From Bacillus albus (GTDB taxonomy: Bacteria > Bacillota > Bacilli > Bacillales > Bacillaceae_G): DNA of 64,000 nucleotides. Made by a program: the position numbers and the translations under genes. Below the pieces are notes generated by a model. The model searched no databases. It was given only the letters and a program-made list of their open reading frames with translations, and had not been told where the DNA came from. Shown here piece after piece: positions 28,677-37,321 of the stretch. The stretch lies in NCBI RefSeq assembly GCF_001884185.1, contig NZ_MAOE01000121.1:62001-126000 (forward strand), read 5' to 3'. Every line of letters begins with the position of its first letter. Position 1 is the stretch's first letter.

Positions 28677-29643
28677 TGTCCTTCCCTTCTCTCTCTATGA
28701 GTTGAAACGGCCCTTTTCCGACTTTAATTGTTTGTTTTATTTTCAAATTCTTCATATCCATGACGCACAATTCATCACTATCATAGCTTGCTACGTATCC
28801 TTCTGCTCCGCTCTTCAAAAATGCAAATGGGTTCGATCCTACTTCTACAGAAGCAACCTCTTTATACGTGCCAACATCAAACTTTCTAAGTGTATTCGAG
28901 CCGTGACTCAATGCAAATACATACTTATTATCCTTCGTTATATTCACAGGCATGAATGGCGCGTGTAAAGAACGTACCATTTCCCCGCTCTGCAAAGAAT
29001 ACACTAATACTTTCTCATTCACTTGATTTCCATCACCATGCCCGCCAATCCATATTTCTTTCCCATTCGGACTAATTGTCGCTCCCGTTGACGCTGGAGG
29101 AATCATAAAGGATTGGATTACTTCTTTTTTCTTTGTATCAATTGTCGTTAACTTCGTATCATAAAAGTTTAGTACAGATAACTGTTTATCGTGCTCTACC
29201 ATCGTTATTGGTCCTTTTCCGGTTGACACACTCCCTGTCTCTTTCCCTTTTACCGTAAAAAACCTTACCTTTTGAGCGTTTTGATCAGCAGCAAATAATT
29301 GCTTTTTATCTTCTGATACGACCACATTTACAATGCCTTTTCCCGTTTTATACTTGTCCACTTGCCTTCCTTCTGCTAGTGAATATACATACATGTACTC
29401 TAACTGCTTGCCATATACAATTATGTCCTCACCGTTTGGAAGTATTGCAATTCCTGCCATTGGTTCATTAAGTTCCCATGTCGTCATTAACTTTTTAGTT
29501 TGTTTATCCACAAAACTAAGACTACCTTCTTTTATATTCGTTGTTATAATAACACTTTTATCTTTAGCAATCGGTGTATATGAACTTCCTTGACACCCTA
29601 CTAATAGAAATAAAAAACAGAGAAGAAAAACACACTTTCTCAA
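28669..29643 (-). CDS. Beta-propeller lipoprotein (YncE-like)
   Basis: 324 residues, with signal peptide and lipobox LLVGC (Cys17). Repeating YVTN-type propeller blades are visible: TTWELNEPMAGIAILPNGEDIIVYG, VDKYKTGKGIVNVVVSEDKKQLFAADQ, TGSVSTGKGPITMVEHD, KEVASVEVGSNPFAFLKSG. It is probably exposed outside the membrane. First gene of an operon with a response regulator and kinase, so it may bind or modulate the kinase sensor; this is inferred. Confidence 0.85.
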   Translation of the reverse strand: MRKCVFLLCFLFLLVGCQGSSYTPIAKDKSVIITTNIKEGSLSFVDKQTKKLMTTWELNEPMAGIAILPNGEDIIVYGKQLEYMYVYSLAEGRQVDKYKTGKGIVNVVVSEDKKQLFAADQNAQKVRFFTVKGKETGSVSTGKGPITMVEHDKQLSVLNFYDTKLTTIDTKKKEVIQSFMIPPASTGATISPNGKEIWIGGHGDGNQVNEKVLVYSLQSGEMVRSLHAPFMPVNITKDNKYVFALSHGSNTLRKFDVGTYKEVASVEVGSNPFAFLKSGAEGYVASYDSDELCVMDMKNLKIKQTIKVGKGPFQLIEREGKDNE

Positions 29644-29770
29644 AAGATTCCCTCCATCTTTGGATGATTTCGTTATAATTGTAAAATAACAAATAAATGT
29701 GTGGAAAGTGTGAAATTTCCCTTTCTTGCATCATTTACATATATAATGTACAACAAATAGAATTTGAGGT

Positions 29771-30895
29771 GTGCAAATTATGCTTTTTCCTGATTTAGCG
29801 AATAAAATTGTACGAGAAGTACGCAGACTAATTAAAGAAAATATCATTATTATTAATATACAAGGCGTTATTATCGCAAGTACAGATGTAGAAAGAATCG
29901 GTCAATTTCATGAAGGTGCACTCCGCTGTGCGAAACAAAAGAAAACTGTCATTATTACAAAAGAAGATGAACGACGTTTGCAAGGCGTAAAGGCGGGTAT
30001 GAACCTCCCCTTACTATTCCATGACGAAGTAATTGGTGTCATTGGAATTACAGGCGAACCTGAAAATATTTCGCAATACGGAGAAATATTACGTAAAATG
30101 ACTGAACTACTCATTCACGAAAACTACTTTTTAGAACAACTAGAACTTGAACACCGTTCTTATGAAGCATTTGTCTTTGATTGGCTTCAAAATACAGACT
30201 GGTCTCCAAGCTTTCTCGACCGCGCAAAAACACTTGGTATTGATTTATATAAGAAGAAACAACTTATTTTGTTCTCTATCGATCAAAATGACACGATGCT
30301 TCAGCGTAAAGTTTGGCAACACGTACGCAATCTATTAACAAAGGAGCACCTATTTGTTCGCTGGGGAAATGATCGATTTATTTTATTTACATCCACGAAC
30401 TCCAAAGAGCAAACGTATCAATTTTTAAAACGATTAAAACAAGACTGTGAAACTTTATTTTCTATTCCTTTATATATCGGGATTGGACAAACCGTTACGC
30501 CAAACAATATGAACTTATCGTACGAACAAGCGTTACAAGCTCTTTCCGTATCACTTGAAACGAAGAAAATTGTATTTAATGAAGATTTACGTTTAGAAAT
30601 GTGCTTACAAGATATTTCTGCTGAAACGCGTGAACAGTTTCTAAGGCGCACCATCGAAAACTTACTATCATCACCTGAACTTATGCACACTTTACGTTTA
30701 TTTATCGATTATAACCAATCTTATAAACAAACAGCGAAGCAATTACATATACACATTAATACATTGCATTACAGACTTAAAAAGATTGAGGAGCATACAG
30801 GACTTGACCCGAAACAATTCAAAGACTTAAACATTTTATACTTTTCTCTCCTCTTATTAGATAATCATATAAAAAATAATAATAAAATAGATTAA
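29771..30895 (+). CDS. CdaR-family (sugar diacid) transcriptional regulator
   Basis: 374 residues. An N-terminal diacid-recognition domain (ADLANKIVREVRRLIKENIIIINIQGVIIAST) is followed by a central GGDEF-like region and a C-terminal PucR-type helix-turn-helix (YKQTAKQLHIHINTLHYRLKKIEEHTGL). CdaR-type regulators respond to sugar diacids such as glucarate. Here the downstream glcD and glcF genes suggest glycolate or glycerate as ligand. The gap to glcD is 117 bases. Confidence 0.88.
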   Translation: MQIMLFPDLANKIVREVRRLIKENIIIINIQGVIIASTDVERIGQFHEGALRCAKQKKTVIITKEDERRLQGVKAGMNLPLLFHDEVIGVIGITGEPENISQYGEILRKMTELLIHENYFLEQLELEHRSYEAFVFDWLQNTDWSPSFLDRAKTLGIDLYKKKQLILFSIDQNDTMLQRKVWQHVRNLLTKEHLFVRWGNDRFILFTSTNSKEQTYQFLKRLKQDCETLFSIPLYIGIGQTVTPNNMNLSYEQALQALSVSLETKKIVFNEDLRLEMCLQDISAETREQFLRRTIENLLSSPELMHTLRLFIDYNQSYKQTAKQLHIHINTLHYRLKKIEEHTGLDPKQFKDLNILYFSLLLLDNHIKNNNKID

Positions 30896-30942
30896 TCTTT
30901 AGATGATTATACATAGAAAGAATCCCCCAACTTTTTTATCAT

Positions 30943-30960
30943 TATAATGAAAGCACTGTT
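30943..30960 (+). promoter_or_regulatory. Candidate glcDF promoter with a cre-like sequence
   Basis: TATAAT at 30943-30948 is followed at once by ATGAAAGCACTGTT, which resembles a CcpA cre site with about two mismatches. No good -35 is seen. The site is weak evidence of catabolite control. Confidence 0.35.
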
Positions 30961-31012
30961 ACAACGTTTTTTATTATGACTAAATACGTTAACAGTTTGA
31001 GGGGGATTTCCA

Positions 31013-32425
31013 ATGTTAGAAAAGCAAATTATTCATTCATTCGTATCCATTGTTGGCGAAGATAATGTAGATACATCCAATATGGGGCGTTTAACGTATA
31101 GTTATGATGCCACTCCAAACTTCCAAGCAATGCCTGATGCAGTCATTGCTCCTCGTAATACAAATGAAGTAGCTGAAGTATTAAAAGTATGTAACGCTCA
31201 CAAAATTCCTGTATATGTTCGTGGTTCCGGAACAAACCTTTGCGCAGGGACATGCCCACTTGAAGGCGGTATTGTTCTTATCTTCCGCCATATGAATAAC
31301 ATTTTAGAAATTGATGAAGAGAATTTAACAATTACTGTACAAGCTGGTGTCATTACACTTGATATTATTAAAGCGGTAGAAGAAAAAGGTTTATTTTATC
31401 CACCAGATCCAAGCTCGATGAAAATTTCTACAATTGGCGGTAACATTAATGAAAACTCAGGTGGATTACGCGGATTAAAATATGGCGTAACACGTGATTA
31501 TGTGATGGGTCTTGAACTTGTCTTACCAAATGGCGATATGATTCGTACTGGTGGTAAATTAGCAAAAGATGTAGCTGGTTACGATTTAACTCGTTTATTT
31601 ATCGGTTCTGAAGGAACACTTGGCGTCGTAACAGAAGCGATATTAAAACTTGTTCCTATGCCTGAAACGAAGAAAACGATGCTTGCGCTATATGAAGATA
31701 TTAATGAAGCCGCACGCGCTGTTTCTTCTATTATTGCAAATAAAATCATTCCAGCGACACTCGAGTTTTTAGACCAGCCGACAATTGAAGTTGTAGAAGA
31801 GTTTGCACAAATCGGTTTACCAACTGACGTAAAAGCAATTTTATTAATTGAACAAGATGGTCCACCTGAAGTTGTCAATCGAGATATTGAAAAAATGGCT
31901 AACGTTTGCCGCTCTATGAATGCAGTCGATGTTCGCGTTGCAAAAGATGAAGCGGAAGCAGATGCGCTTCGTACTGCTCGCCGTAGCGCACTATCAGCAC
32001 TTGCAAGACTAAAACCTACAACAATACTGGAAGATGCAACTGTGCCACGTTCACAAATCGCTCCGATGGTTGAAGCGATTAATGCCATTGCAAAAAAATA
32101 TAATATTCCTATTTGTACGTTTGGACATGCTGGTGATGGTAATCTACATCCAACTTGTATGACCGATGCTCGTAATGAAGAAGAAATGCACCGAGCTGAA
32201 CAAGCTTTTGCTGAAATATTTGCAAAAGCAATCGAACTTGGCGGCACGATTACTGGCGAACATGGTGTTGGTGCGATGAAAGCTCCGTATTTAGAAATGA
32301 AATTAGGTAAAGAAGGTATTGCTGCTATGCAAGGGATTAAACAAGCCTTCGATCCAAATAACATTATGAATCCAGGAAAGATGTTCGCGAAGGACACTCG
32401 TAAAAGAGTGGTGGTTGAGCGATGA
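31013..32425 (+). CDS. glcD: Glycolate oxidase FAD subunit GlcD
   Basis: 470 residues, FAD-linked oxidase with a VAO-type FAD domain (PVYVRGSGTNLCAGTCPLEGG, PPDPSSMKISTIGGNINENSGG) and a C-terminal FAD oxidase domain (HAGDGNLHP, TGEHGVGAMKAPYL). It oxidises glycolate or a related 2-hydroxy acid to the keto acid. GAGGGGG lies upstream of the ATG. The stop of glcD overlaps the glcF start by four bases. Confidence 0.93.
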   Translation: MLEKQIIHSFVSIVGEDNVDTSNMGRLTYSYDATPNFQAMPDAVIAPRNTNEVAEVLKVCNAHKIPVYVRGSGTNLCAGTCPLEGGIVLIFRHMNNILEIDEENLTITVQAGVITLDIIKAVEEKGLFYPPDPSSMKISTIGGNINENSGGLRGLKYGVTRDYVMGLELVLPNGDMIRTGGKLAKDVAGYDLTRLFIGSEGTLGVVTEAILKLVPMPETKKTMLALYEDINEAARAVSSIIANKIIPATLEFLDQPTIEVVEEFAQIGLPTDVKAILLIEQDGPPEVVNRDIEKMANVCRSMNAVDVRVAKDEAEADALRTARRSALSALARLKPTTILEDATVPRSQIAPMVEAINAIAKKYNIPICTFGHAGDGNLHPTCMTDARNEEEMHRAEQAFAEIFAKAIELGGTITGEHGVGAMKAPYLEMKLGKEGIAAMQGIKQAFDPNNIMNPGKMFAKDTRKRVVVER

Positions 32426-33750
32426 CAACATTAAATAAAGAAAACATTCAAAAAGAATTTAAAGAACGATTAAGTGAAGATGAACTACTAAACTGTATGC
32501 GATGCGGTTTCTGCTTACCAACTTGCCCTACTTACATTCAATCTGGATATAAAGAATCACATTCACCACGAGGACGTATCGCGTTAATGAAAGCGGTCGT
32601 TGACGGTTTGATTGAGCCAGATGAAGATGTTGAAAATACATTAAATGTTTGCCTCGGTTGCCGTGCTTGTGAACCTGTTTGTCCATCTGGTGTGAATTAT
32701 GGACATTTATTAGAAGAAGCTCGTGATATTATAAATCAAAACAAAAAGTTCTCGGTACCAGTGAGAGCTGTTCGTAAAGTCGTTTTTGAAGGACTCTTCC
32801 CGCATCAAAATCGAATGAGAACATTAACCGGTCTAATTGGATTTTATCAGCGTTCTGGTTTACAAACGATAACACATAAAACAGGGATTATGAAACTATT
32901 CCCTGAAACACTTGCAACGATGGATCTCGTTCTACCAAAAGTCCCTAAAATGAAAGCAATGAAAGATCGCCCTGAATTTTTACATGCTGAAAGTACAAAG
33001 AAGAAACAAGTTGCATTCTTCACAGGTTGTTTAATGGATACGATGTTTTTAGAAACAAATAATGCAACAATGAAACTGCTTCAGTTAGCTGGTTGTGATA
33101 TCGTTATTCCAAAAACACAAAGTTGCTGCGGGGCATTACATGGGCATGCTGGTGAGAAAAACGGTGCAAAAGAATTAGCGAAACGCAATATAAAAGCATT
33201 CGAAGATTTAAACATCGATTATATTATTACGAATGCTGGTGGTTGCGGAGCTTACCTCGTAGACTACGATTATCTTTTAAAAGATGATCCACAGTGGGCT
33301 GAACGTGCGAAGCAGTTTGTTTCTAAAATTAAAGATATTACTGCTATTCTAGTAGAACTAGACTTCCACAAGCGAACTGACTTACGACTCACGCCGCAAA
33401 TTGTTACGTATCAAGACTCTTGTCATTTACGCAATGTTATGCGAACATCTTCAGAACCTCGTATGTTACTAGAAGCAATTCAAGGCGCAACATACCGTGA
33501 AATGAAAGACGCGGATCGCTGCTGTGGTTCTGCTGGTATTTACAATATTGTTCATTCAGAGTTATCCATGGAATTTCTAGATTACAAAATGGACCGTGTA
33601 CACGAAACAGAAGCGACAACCATTGTCACTGCAAATCCAGGTTGTTTATTACAAATGAAATTAGGCATTGAGCGAGAAGGTCTTTCTCATAAAATGAGAG
33701 GAATTCACATTGTAGATTTATTATTAGAAGCAATTGAAACCAACCCGTAA
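32422..33750 (+). CDS. glcF: Glycolate oxidase iron-sulfur subunit GlcF
   Basis: 442 residues. Two [4Fe-4S] ferredoxin motifs (CMRCGFCLPTCPTY and CLGCRACEPVCPSG) are followed by two CCG domains (SCCGALHGHAGEKNG and RCCGSAGIYN). It is the electron-transfer partner of GlcD and is translationally coupled to it through an ATGA overlap. No glcE gene follows. Confidence 0.93.
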   Translation: MTTLNKENIQKEFKERLSEDELLNCMRCGFCLPTCPTYIQSGYKESHSPRGRIALMKAVVDGLIEPDEDVENTLNVCLGCRACEPVCPSGVNYGHLLEEARDIINQNKKFSVPVRAVRKVVFEGLFPHQNRMRTLTGLIGFYQRSGLQTITHKTGIMKLFPETLATMDLVLPKVPKMKAMKDRPEFLHAESTKKKQVAFFTGCLMDTMFLETNNATMKLLQLAGCDIVIPKTQSCCGALHGHAGEKNGAKELAKRNIKAFEDLNIDYIITNAGGCGAYLVDYDYLLKDDPQWAERAKQFVSKIKDITAILVELDFHKRTDLRLTPQIVTYQDSCHLRNVMRTSSEPRMLLEAIQGATYREMKDADRCCGSAGIYNIVHSELSMEFLDYKMDRVHETEATTIVTANPGCLLQMKLGIEREGLSHKMRGIHIVDLLLEAIETNP

Positions 33751-33778
33751 TAACTCGTAACATACGTAATAATAAGAA

Positions 33779-33824
33779 AACGGCTATCTCCTTCGTCTAC
33801 GTAAAGAGATAGCCGCTTTTTTGT
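33779..33824 (+). terminator. Terminator of glcDF
   Basis: CGGCTATCTC / GAGATAGCCG stem followed by CTTTTTTG. Confidence 0.9.
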
Positions 33825-34215
33825 CCTCTACAACATTAAAAATATGTTACTTTATTATAAAAAAGAACGACAGAAACATTACAGTTTTGTAAAAATCAAT
33901 CCAGTATATTCCTCAAAAAAACTCTCAAACCATTGATACAATAGGATTCTTCATTTTCTATTTAGGTAACTTTATCCAAAAATCCCCTCTTAAAAACAAG
34001 TATAAAAATGCTGAAAATTCCTTTTATACTCTATGTTTCTCTTATTTTTCCTCTTTTCCCCTCTTAGGATAAATTAGGTAAATTTTAAGTCTATGAATTT
34101 TTTTCCATATTTTTTCTCACAAAATCTATGCTACGATGAATTTGTCAGTCAGACAGGCTGTCAAAAACAAATCGTGTGAAAACAAATTAAAACTTTATAT
34201 AGGGGGACACACATC
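33825..34215. other. Gene-free 391 bases before the CAP-domain gene
   Basis: AT-rich. No ORF with a ribosome binding site on either strand. The last 80 bases hold a GACAG-GCT-GTC near-palindrome (about 34152) and the ATAGGGGGAC site of the next gene; the promoter must be here but no clean consensus is seen. Confidence 0.5.
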
Positions 34216-35043
34216 ATGAAAAAGCGTGTTTTATTATCTGTAGCTGCTGCAACGGCTCTTACTTTAGGAGTATCTTCTCTAGATGCACAAGCTGCAACAG
34301 TACAACCATCTAACATAAAGGTTCAAAATATTCAGCATTCAAAAGTGATGATGAAGCAAATGAGCCAACAAGAATTACAAGCATTCTTACAATCTATGGG
34401 CGTGGAATCATTAGCACAATGGCAACAAGGAAACTTCCAACCCAATTGCATTATTCCTGGTCAACAACCTACTGAAAATGTTGTAACTGAGCAACCAACA
34501 GCTAAGCCAGAAACTCAAAAGCCAGTTGAGCAAAAACCAGTTGAGCAAAAGCCTGCTGAAGAAGTTCAAAAACCAGAAGCTCAAAAGCCTGCTGAAAACA
34601 ACAATACTCAAAAACCAGCTGAACAAAAACCAGCTGAGCAAAAGCCTGCTGAAGAAGCAAAATCTTTAAGCGAGTTCGAACAACGTGTTGTTGAATTAAC
34701 AAACGCTGAGCGTACAAAACAAGGTTTACCAGCTTTAAAAATCGATACTGAATTAAGCAAAGTAGCACGTATTAAATCTGAAGATATGCAAAAAAACAAC
34801 TACTTTGATCATAACAGCCCTACATACGGGTCTCCGTTTGACATGATGAAGAAATTTGGTATTTCTTATACATCAGCCGGTGAAAACATCGCTCAAGGCC
34901 AACGTACACCTGAAGAAGTAGTACAAGCTTGGATGAACAGCGCTGGACACCGTGCAAACATCTTAAATAACGGTTTCACTCACATCGGTGTTGGCTACGT
35001 AGAAAGCGGTAACTACTGGACACAACAATTTATTACGAAGTAA
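34216..35043 (+). CDS. Secreted CAP-domain protein (YkwD-like)
   Basis: 275 residues. Signal peptide ending LDAQA (about 1-26). Residues about 95-150 are a low-complexity Lys-Pro-Glu-Gln region with repeats of KPVEQ and KPAEQ. A C-terminal CAP/SCP domain runs from about 155 (LSEFEQRVVELTNAERTKQG..., YFDHNSPTYGSPFDMM, GENIAQG, HRANILN). CAP proteins of this sort are exported, with no proven enzymatic role. The proline-rich linker may cross the cell wall. ATG with AGGGGGAC upstream. Confidence 0.92.
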   Translation: MKKRVLLSVAAATALTLGVSSLDAQAATVQPSNIKVQNIQHSKVMMKQMSQQELQAFLQSMGVESLAQWQQGNFQPNCIIPGQQPTENVVTEQPTAKPETQKPVEQKPVEQKPAEEVQKPEAQKPAENNNTQKPAEQKPAEQKPAEEAKSLSEFEQRVVELTNAERTKQGLPALKIDTELSKVARIKSEDMQKNNYFDHNSPTYGSPFDMMKKFGISYTSAGENIAQGQRTPEEVVQAWMNSAGHRANILNNGFTHIGVGYVESGNYWTQQFITK

Positions 35044-35050
35044 ATAGATT

Positions 35051-35085
35051 AAAAGAGTCTTCTCATTATGAGAAGACTCTTTTTT
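35051..35085. terminator. Bidirectional terminator
   Basis: AAAAGAGTCTTCTCAT / ATGAGAAGACTCTTTTTT between convergent genes. Confidence 0.93.
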
Positions 35086-35689
35086 ATGTTTCATAACTTT
35101 CTATTATGTATGAGTATAAAATGTAAAACATGAACAAAATAGAACCACTACTTATTACACTAAGTAATACATAAAACCCCCACTTCAAATTCAAAAATAA
35201 TGAAAATAATATACTACATGCCATCATTTGAAAAATCCGCCTACTCACTAAACGGATCTTTTGTAATTTGATTGGGTCTTTTTCCGTACTCTGAACTTGT
35301 TTAAACAACTTACTAAGCATAAACAGAAATATACTAATCCCAATTGTTAGTCCTGTTTGAAAGGATATCATACTTCCAAAATTAATAAAGAGAATGAGCA
35401 TATGGATAAACAACATAAATAAAGTAATCGTCTTTAGAAATCCACTTATAATGACATGCTCGCCTTCATTAAACTTATATATATTATGTGAAATAATATA
35501 CATCAATCCATGTAAAAAAATAAGAAAAAAAGGAATAAATGCTATAACAACTTGTTTACTCATAAAATCGTTCGGCCCACCATTTTCATCCCAATGTACA
35601 GCCATCTCATTCGGTAAATATGGATAGAGGCATAGAGTAACTAAAAGACAAGCGAAAAATATTCCTAGTATATATTTATATTTGACCAA
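35084..35689 (-). CDS. DUF1648-type membrane protein
   Basis: 201 residues with about five hydrophobic segments. The motif NEMAVHWDENGGPNDFMSK follows the first helix and marks the DUF1648 domain shared with SdpI-like immunity proteins. The full SdpI domain is not evident. No toxin gene is adjacent, so immunity is not implied. Weak ribosome binding site (GAGGTGAG). Confidence 0.75.
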   Translation of the reverse strand: MVKYKYILGIFFACLLVTLCLYPYLPNEMAVHWDENGGPNDFMSKQVVIAFIPFFLIFLHGLMYIISHNIYKFNEGEHVIISGFLKTITLFMLFIHMLILFINFGSMISFQTGLTIGISIFLFMLSKLFKQVQSTEKDPIKLQKIRLVSRRIFQMMACSILFSLFLNLKWGFYVLLSVISSGSILFMFYILYSYIIESYET

Positions 35690-35780
35690 GTGATTCTCAC
35701 CTCTCTTTTCTCTTAACGGCTTCGCTTCTTTTAGAGAAATTCCTGCAAAAATCTACTTTTCTCAAATTTAAACTTACATT

Positions 35781-36704
35781 TTACGCATTCATCCTTTGAA
35801 ATTCTTTCATTGTATTATTTAATTTTGTAGAAAATGGTACATCCACTTCAATCTCTTCTTTCGTAATTGGATGTAAGAAGTTTATTTTCATCGCATGTAA
35901 TGCTTGCCCGGACATATATTGCGTTTGCCCACCATATAATACATCCCCGACTAGTGGATTACCATTATAGCTCATATGAACACGAATTTGATGAGTTCTA
36001 CCCGTTTCTAATTGTAACGTTACGAGCGTAATATTTTGGTTCTTAAAATACTTCTCTACTTTATAAAATGTGATTGCTTGGTCTCCATTTGGAGAAACAC
36101 GTCGTCTCGTCGCATGATGGCGATCTCTCCCAATCGCTGCGTCAATTGTTCCTTGTTTCTTTTTCACTTTTCCTTCGACAAGTGCCGCATATGTTCTTTT
36201 AATTTTTCGTTCCATTAATAAACGATCCATAATTGCACCCGCAATTCTATGCTTAGCAAACACGACACCACCTGTCGTATCTTTATCTAACCGATGAATA
36301 TGACGAACCTTCGTCTCTAAACCTTGCATTTGAAAATAAAAGGCAACAAGGTTTGCAAGTGTTCCCGTCCCGCCTTTTTCAGCAGGATGCGTATCCATCT
36401 TCTCAGGCTTATTTACAATAAGTACATGATCATCTTCATATACTACATCTAGTTCACCATACTCCGGTTCTACATCGTATGCTTCCTCTATAAACATATG
36501 CACTTGTAGCTTATCGCCCTCTTTTAAAAGTTCATTCCATCTTCTCTGTTCCCCGTTAACGGTAACACCTTTTTCCATACGAAGCTGATGTAACAACTTT
36601 TTCGGTATTTCCCATTCTATTTTTAATAATGACTCAATGCTTATACCATTCCATTTCGCTGGAACAGTAATTTCGCACCATTCACCCTTCTTCTTCGTTT
36701 CCAT
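35781..36704 (-). CDS. RluA-family pseudouridine synthase
   Basis: 307 residues: an N-terminal S4-like domain (about 22-68) and a catalytic domain with HRLDKDTTGG (Asp140 nucleophile) and QLETGRTHQIRVHMSY. It isomerises uridines in rRNA or tRNA; the target base cannot be told. ATG after AAGGTGA. Alone. Confidence 0.92.
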   Translation of the reverse strand: METKKKGEWCEITVPAKWNGISIESLLKIEWEIPKKLLHQLRMEKGVTVNGEQRRWNELLKEGDKLQVHMFIEEAYDVEPEYGELDVVYEDDHVLIVNKPEKMDTHPAEKGGTGTLANLVAFYFQMQGLETKVRHIHRLDKDTTGGVVFAKHRIAGAIMDRLLMERKIKRTYAALVEGKVKKKQGTIDAAIGRDRHHATRRRVSPNGDQAITFYKVEKYFKNQNITLVTLQLETGRTHQIRVHMSYNGNPLVGDVLYGGQTQYMSGQALHAMKINFLHPITKEEIEVDVPFSTKLNNTMKEFQRMNA

Positions 36705-36777
36705 ACTGTATCACCTTATTTCTATTGATTCTATCATTGTAACGGAAAATACAATTTGATGCACCGTCAAAAATAGA

Positions 36778-36801
36778 GGACAGTCTTATAATAGACTGCC
36801 C
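36778..36801 (-). terminator. Terminator of the 138-residue gene
   Basis: GGGCAGTCT / AGACTGTCC stem followed on the minus strand by a T-rich stretch. Confidence 0.75.
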
Positions 36802-36802
36802 C

Positions 36803-37219
36803 TCACGCTCTACGCTTTTTCATTTCCTGCAATACTTCTTCCGCTTTTTGTTCATACGATAAATCTTTAAAGAAATCCGCCAACCTTTTATAATCGTTAT
36901 ACGTATCTAATAAGTCATCCATTTTTTCTACTTTCATCACTTGTTGCTTTTGCTTCATTTTTACCGGATAACGATAGCCCGATACCTCTTGTATTTTGTA
37001 ATACTCATCCTCTACTTGAATAACCTTTACAAGTTCCTCTTCTTCCGCATCCATCGTATACCCATCAAAATCTCTAAGCAATTCATAAATGATATGAGTC
37101 CATTCATCTTTTGGGTAAAACCCTTTTTCTAACCGATAACCGACAATGCGATACATATGCCCATCGTTTTCTGCAAACTGTACTGTATCATTTAGTTTAA
37201 ACTTAAAATAACGAAACAT
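36803..37219 (-). CDS. Conserved hypothetical protein, 138 residues
   Basis: Start at ATG 37219 after AGGTGAAGG; the GTG at 37228 is part of that site. It is soluble and charged, with an N-terminal beta-rich part (FKFKLNDTVQFAENDGHMYRIVGYRLEKG) that looks like a small SH3-like barrel and a C-terminal helix (SYEQKAEEVLQEMKKRRA). I do not recognise a family. Confidence 0.75.
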   Translation of the reverse strand: MFRYFKFKLNDTVQFAENDGHMYRIVGYRLEKGFYPKDEWTHIIYELLRDFDGYTMDAEEEELVKVIQVEDEYYKIQEVSGYRYPVKMKQKQQVMKVEKMDDLLDTYNDYKRLADFFKDLSYEQKAEEVLQEMKKRRA

Positions 37220-37289
37220 TGCCTTCACCTACTTATATGTAATGTTCTTATCACATACTATTTGCAAAATGTAGGTCTTGCTATTCATA

Positions 37290-37321
37290 AAAAAATACTC
37301 ATCTATGAGATGAGTATTTTT
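37290..37321 (-). terminator. Terminator of the MMPL gene
   Basis: AAAAATACTCATC / GATGAGTATTTTT immediately after the stop. Confidence 0.88.

Noticed and set aside
31579-32397. 272-residue ORF on the minus strand within glcD
   Set aside because: It is Ser/Ala-rich and has no domain. It is the mirror of the well-supported glcD frame and has no ribosome binding site.
34152-34162. Near-palindrome GACAG-GCT-GTC considered as a PlcR or SOS box
   Set aside because: It fits neither the PlcR motif TATGNAN4TNCATA nor a LexA box well. No regulator can be named.
34516-34665. Short tandem repeats considered as a CRISPR array
   Set aside because: Units are 15-base codon repeats in frame within a coding sequence, with no spacers.
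34502-34768. Minus-strand ORFs rich in Phe/Leu/Gln opposite the KPxEQ repeats
   Set aside because: Produced by the repeat composition of the CAP-domain gene.
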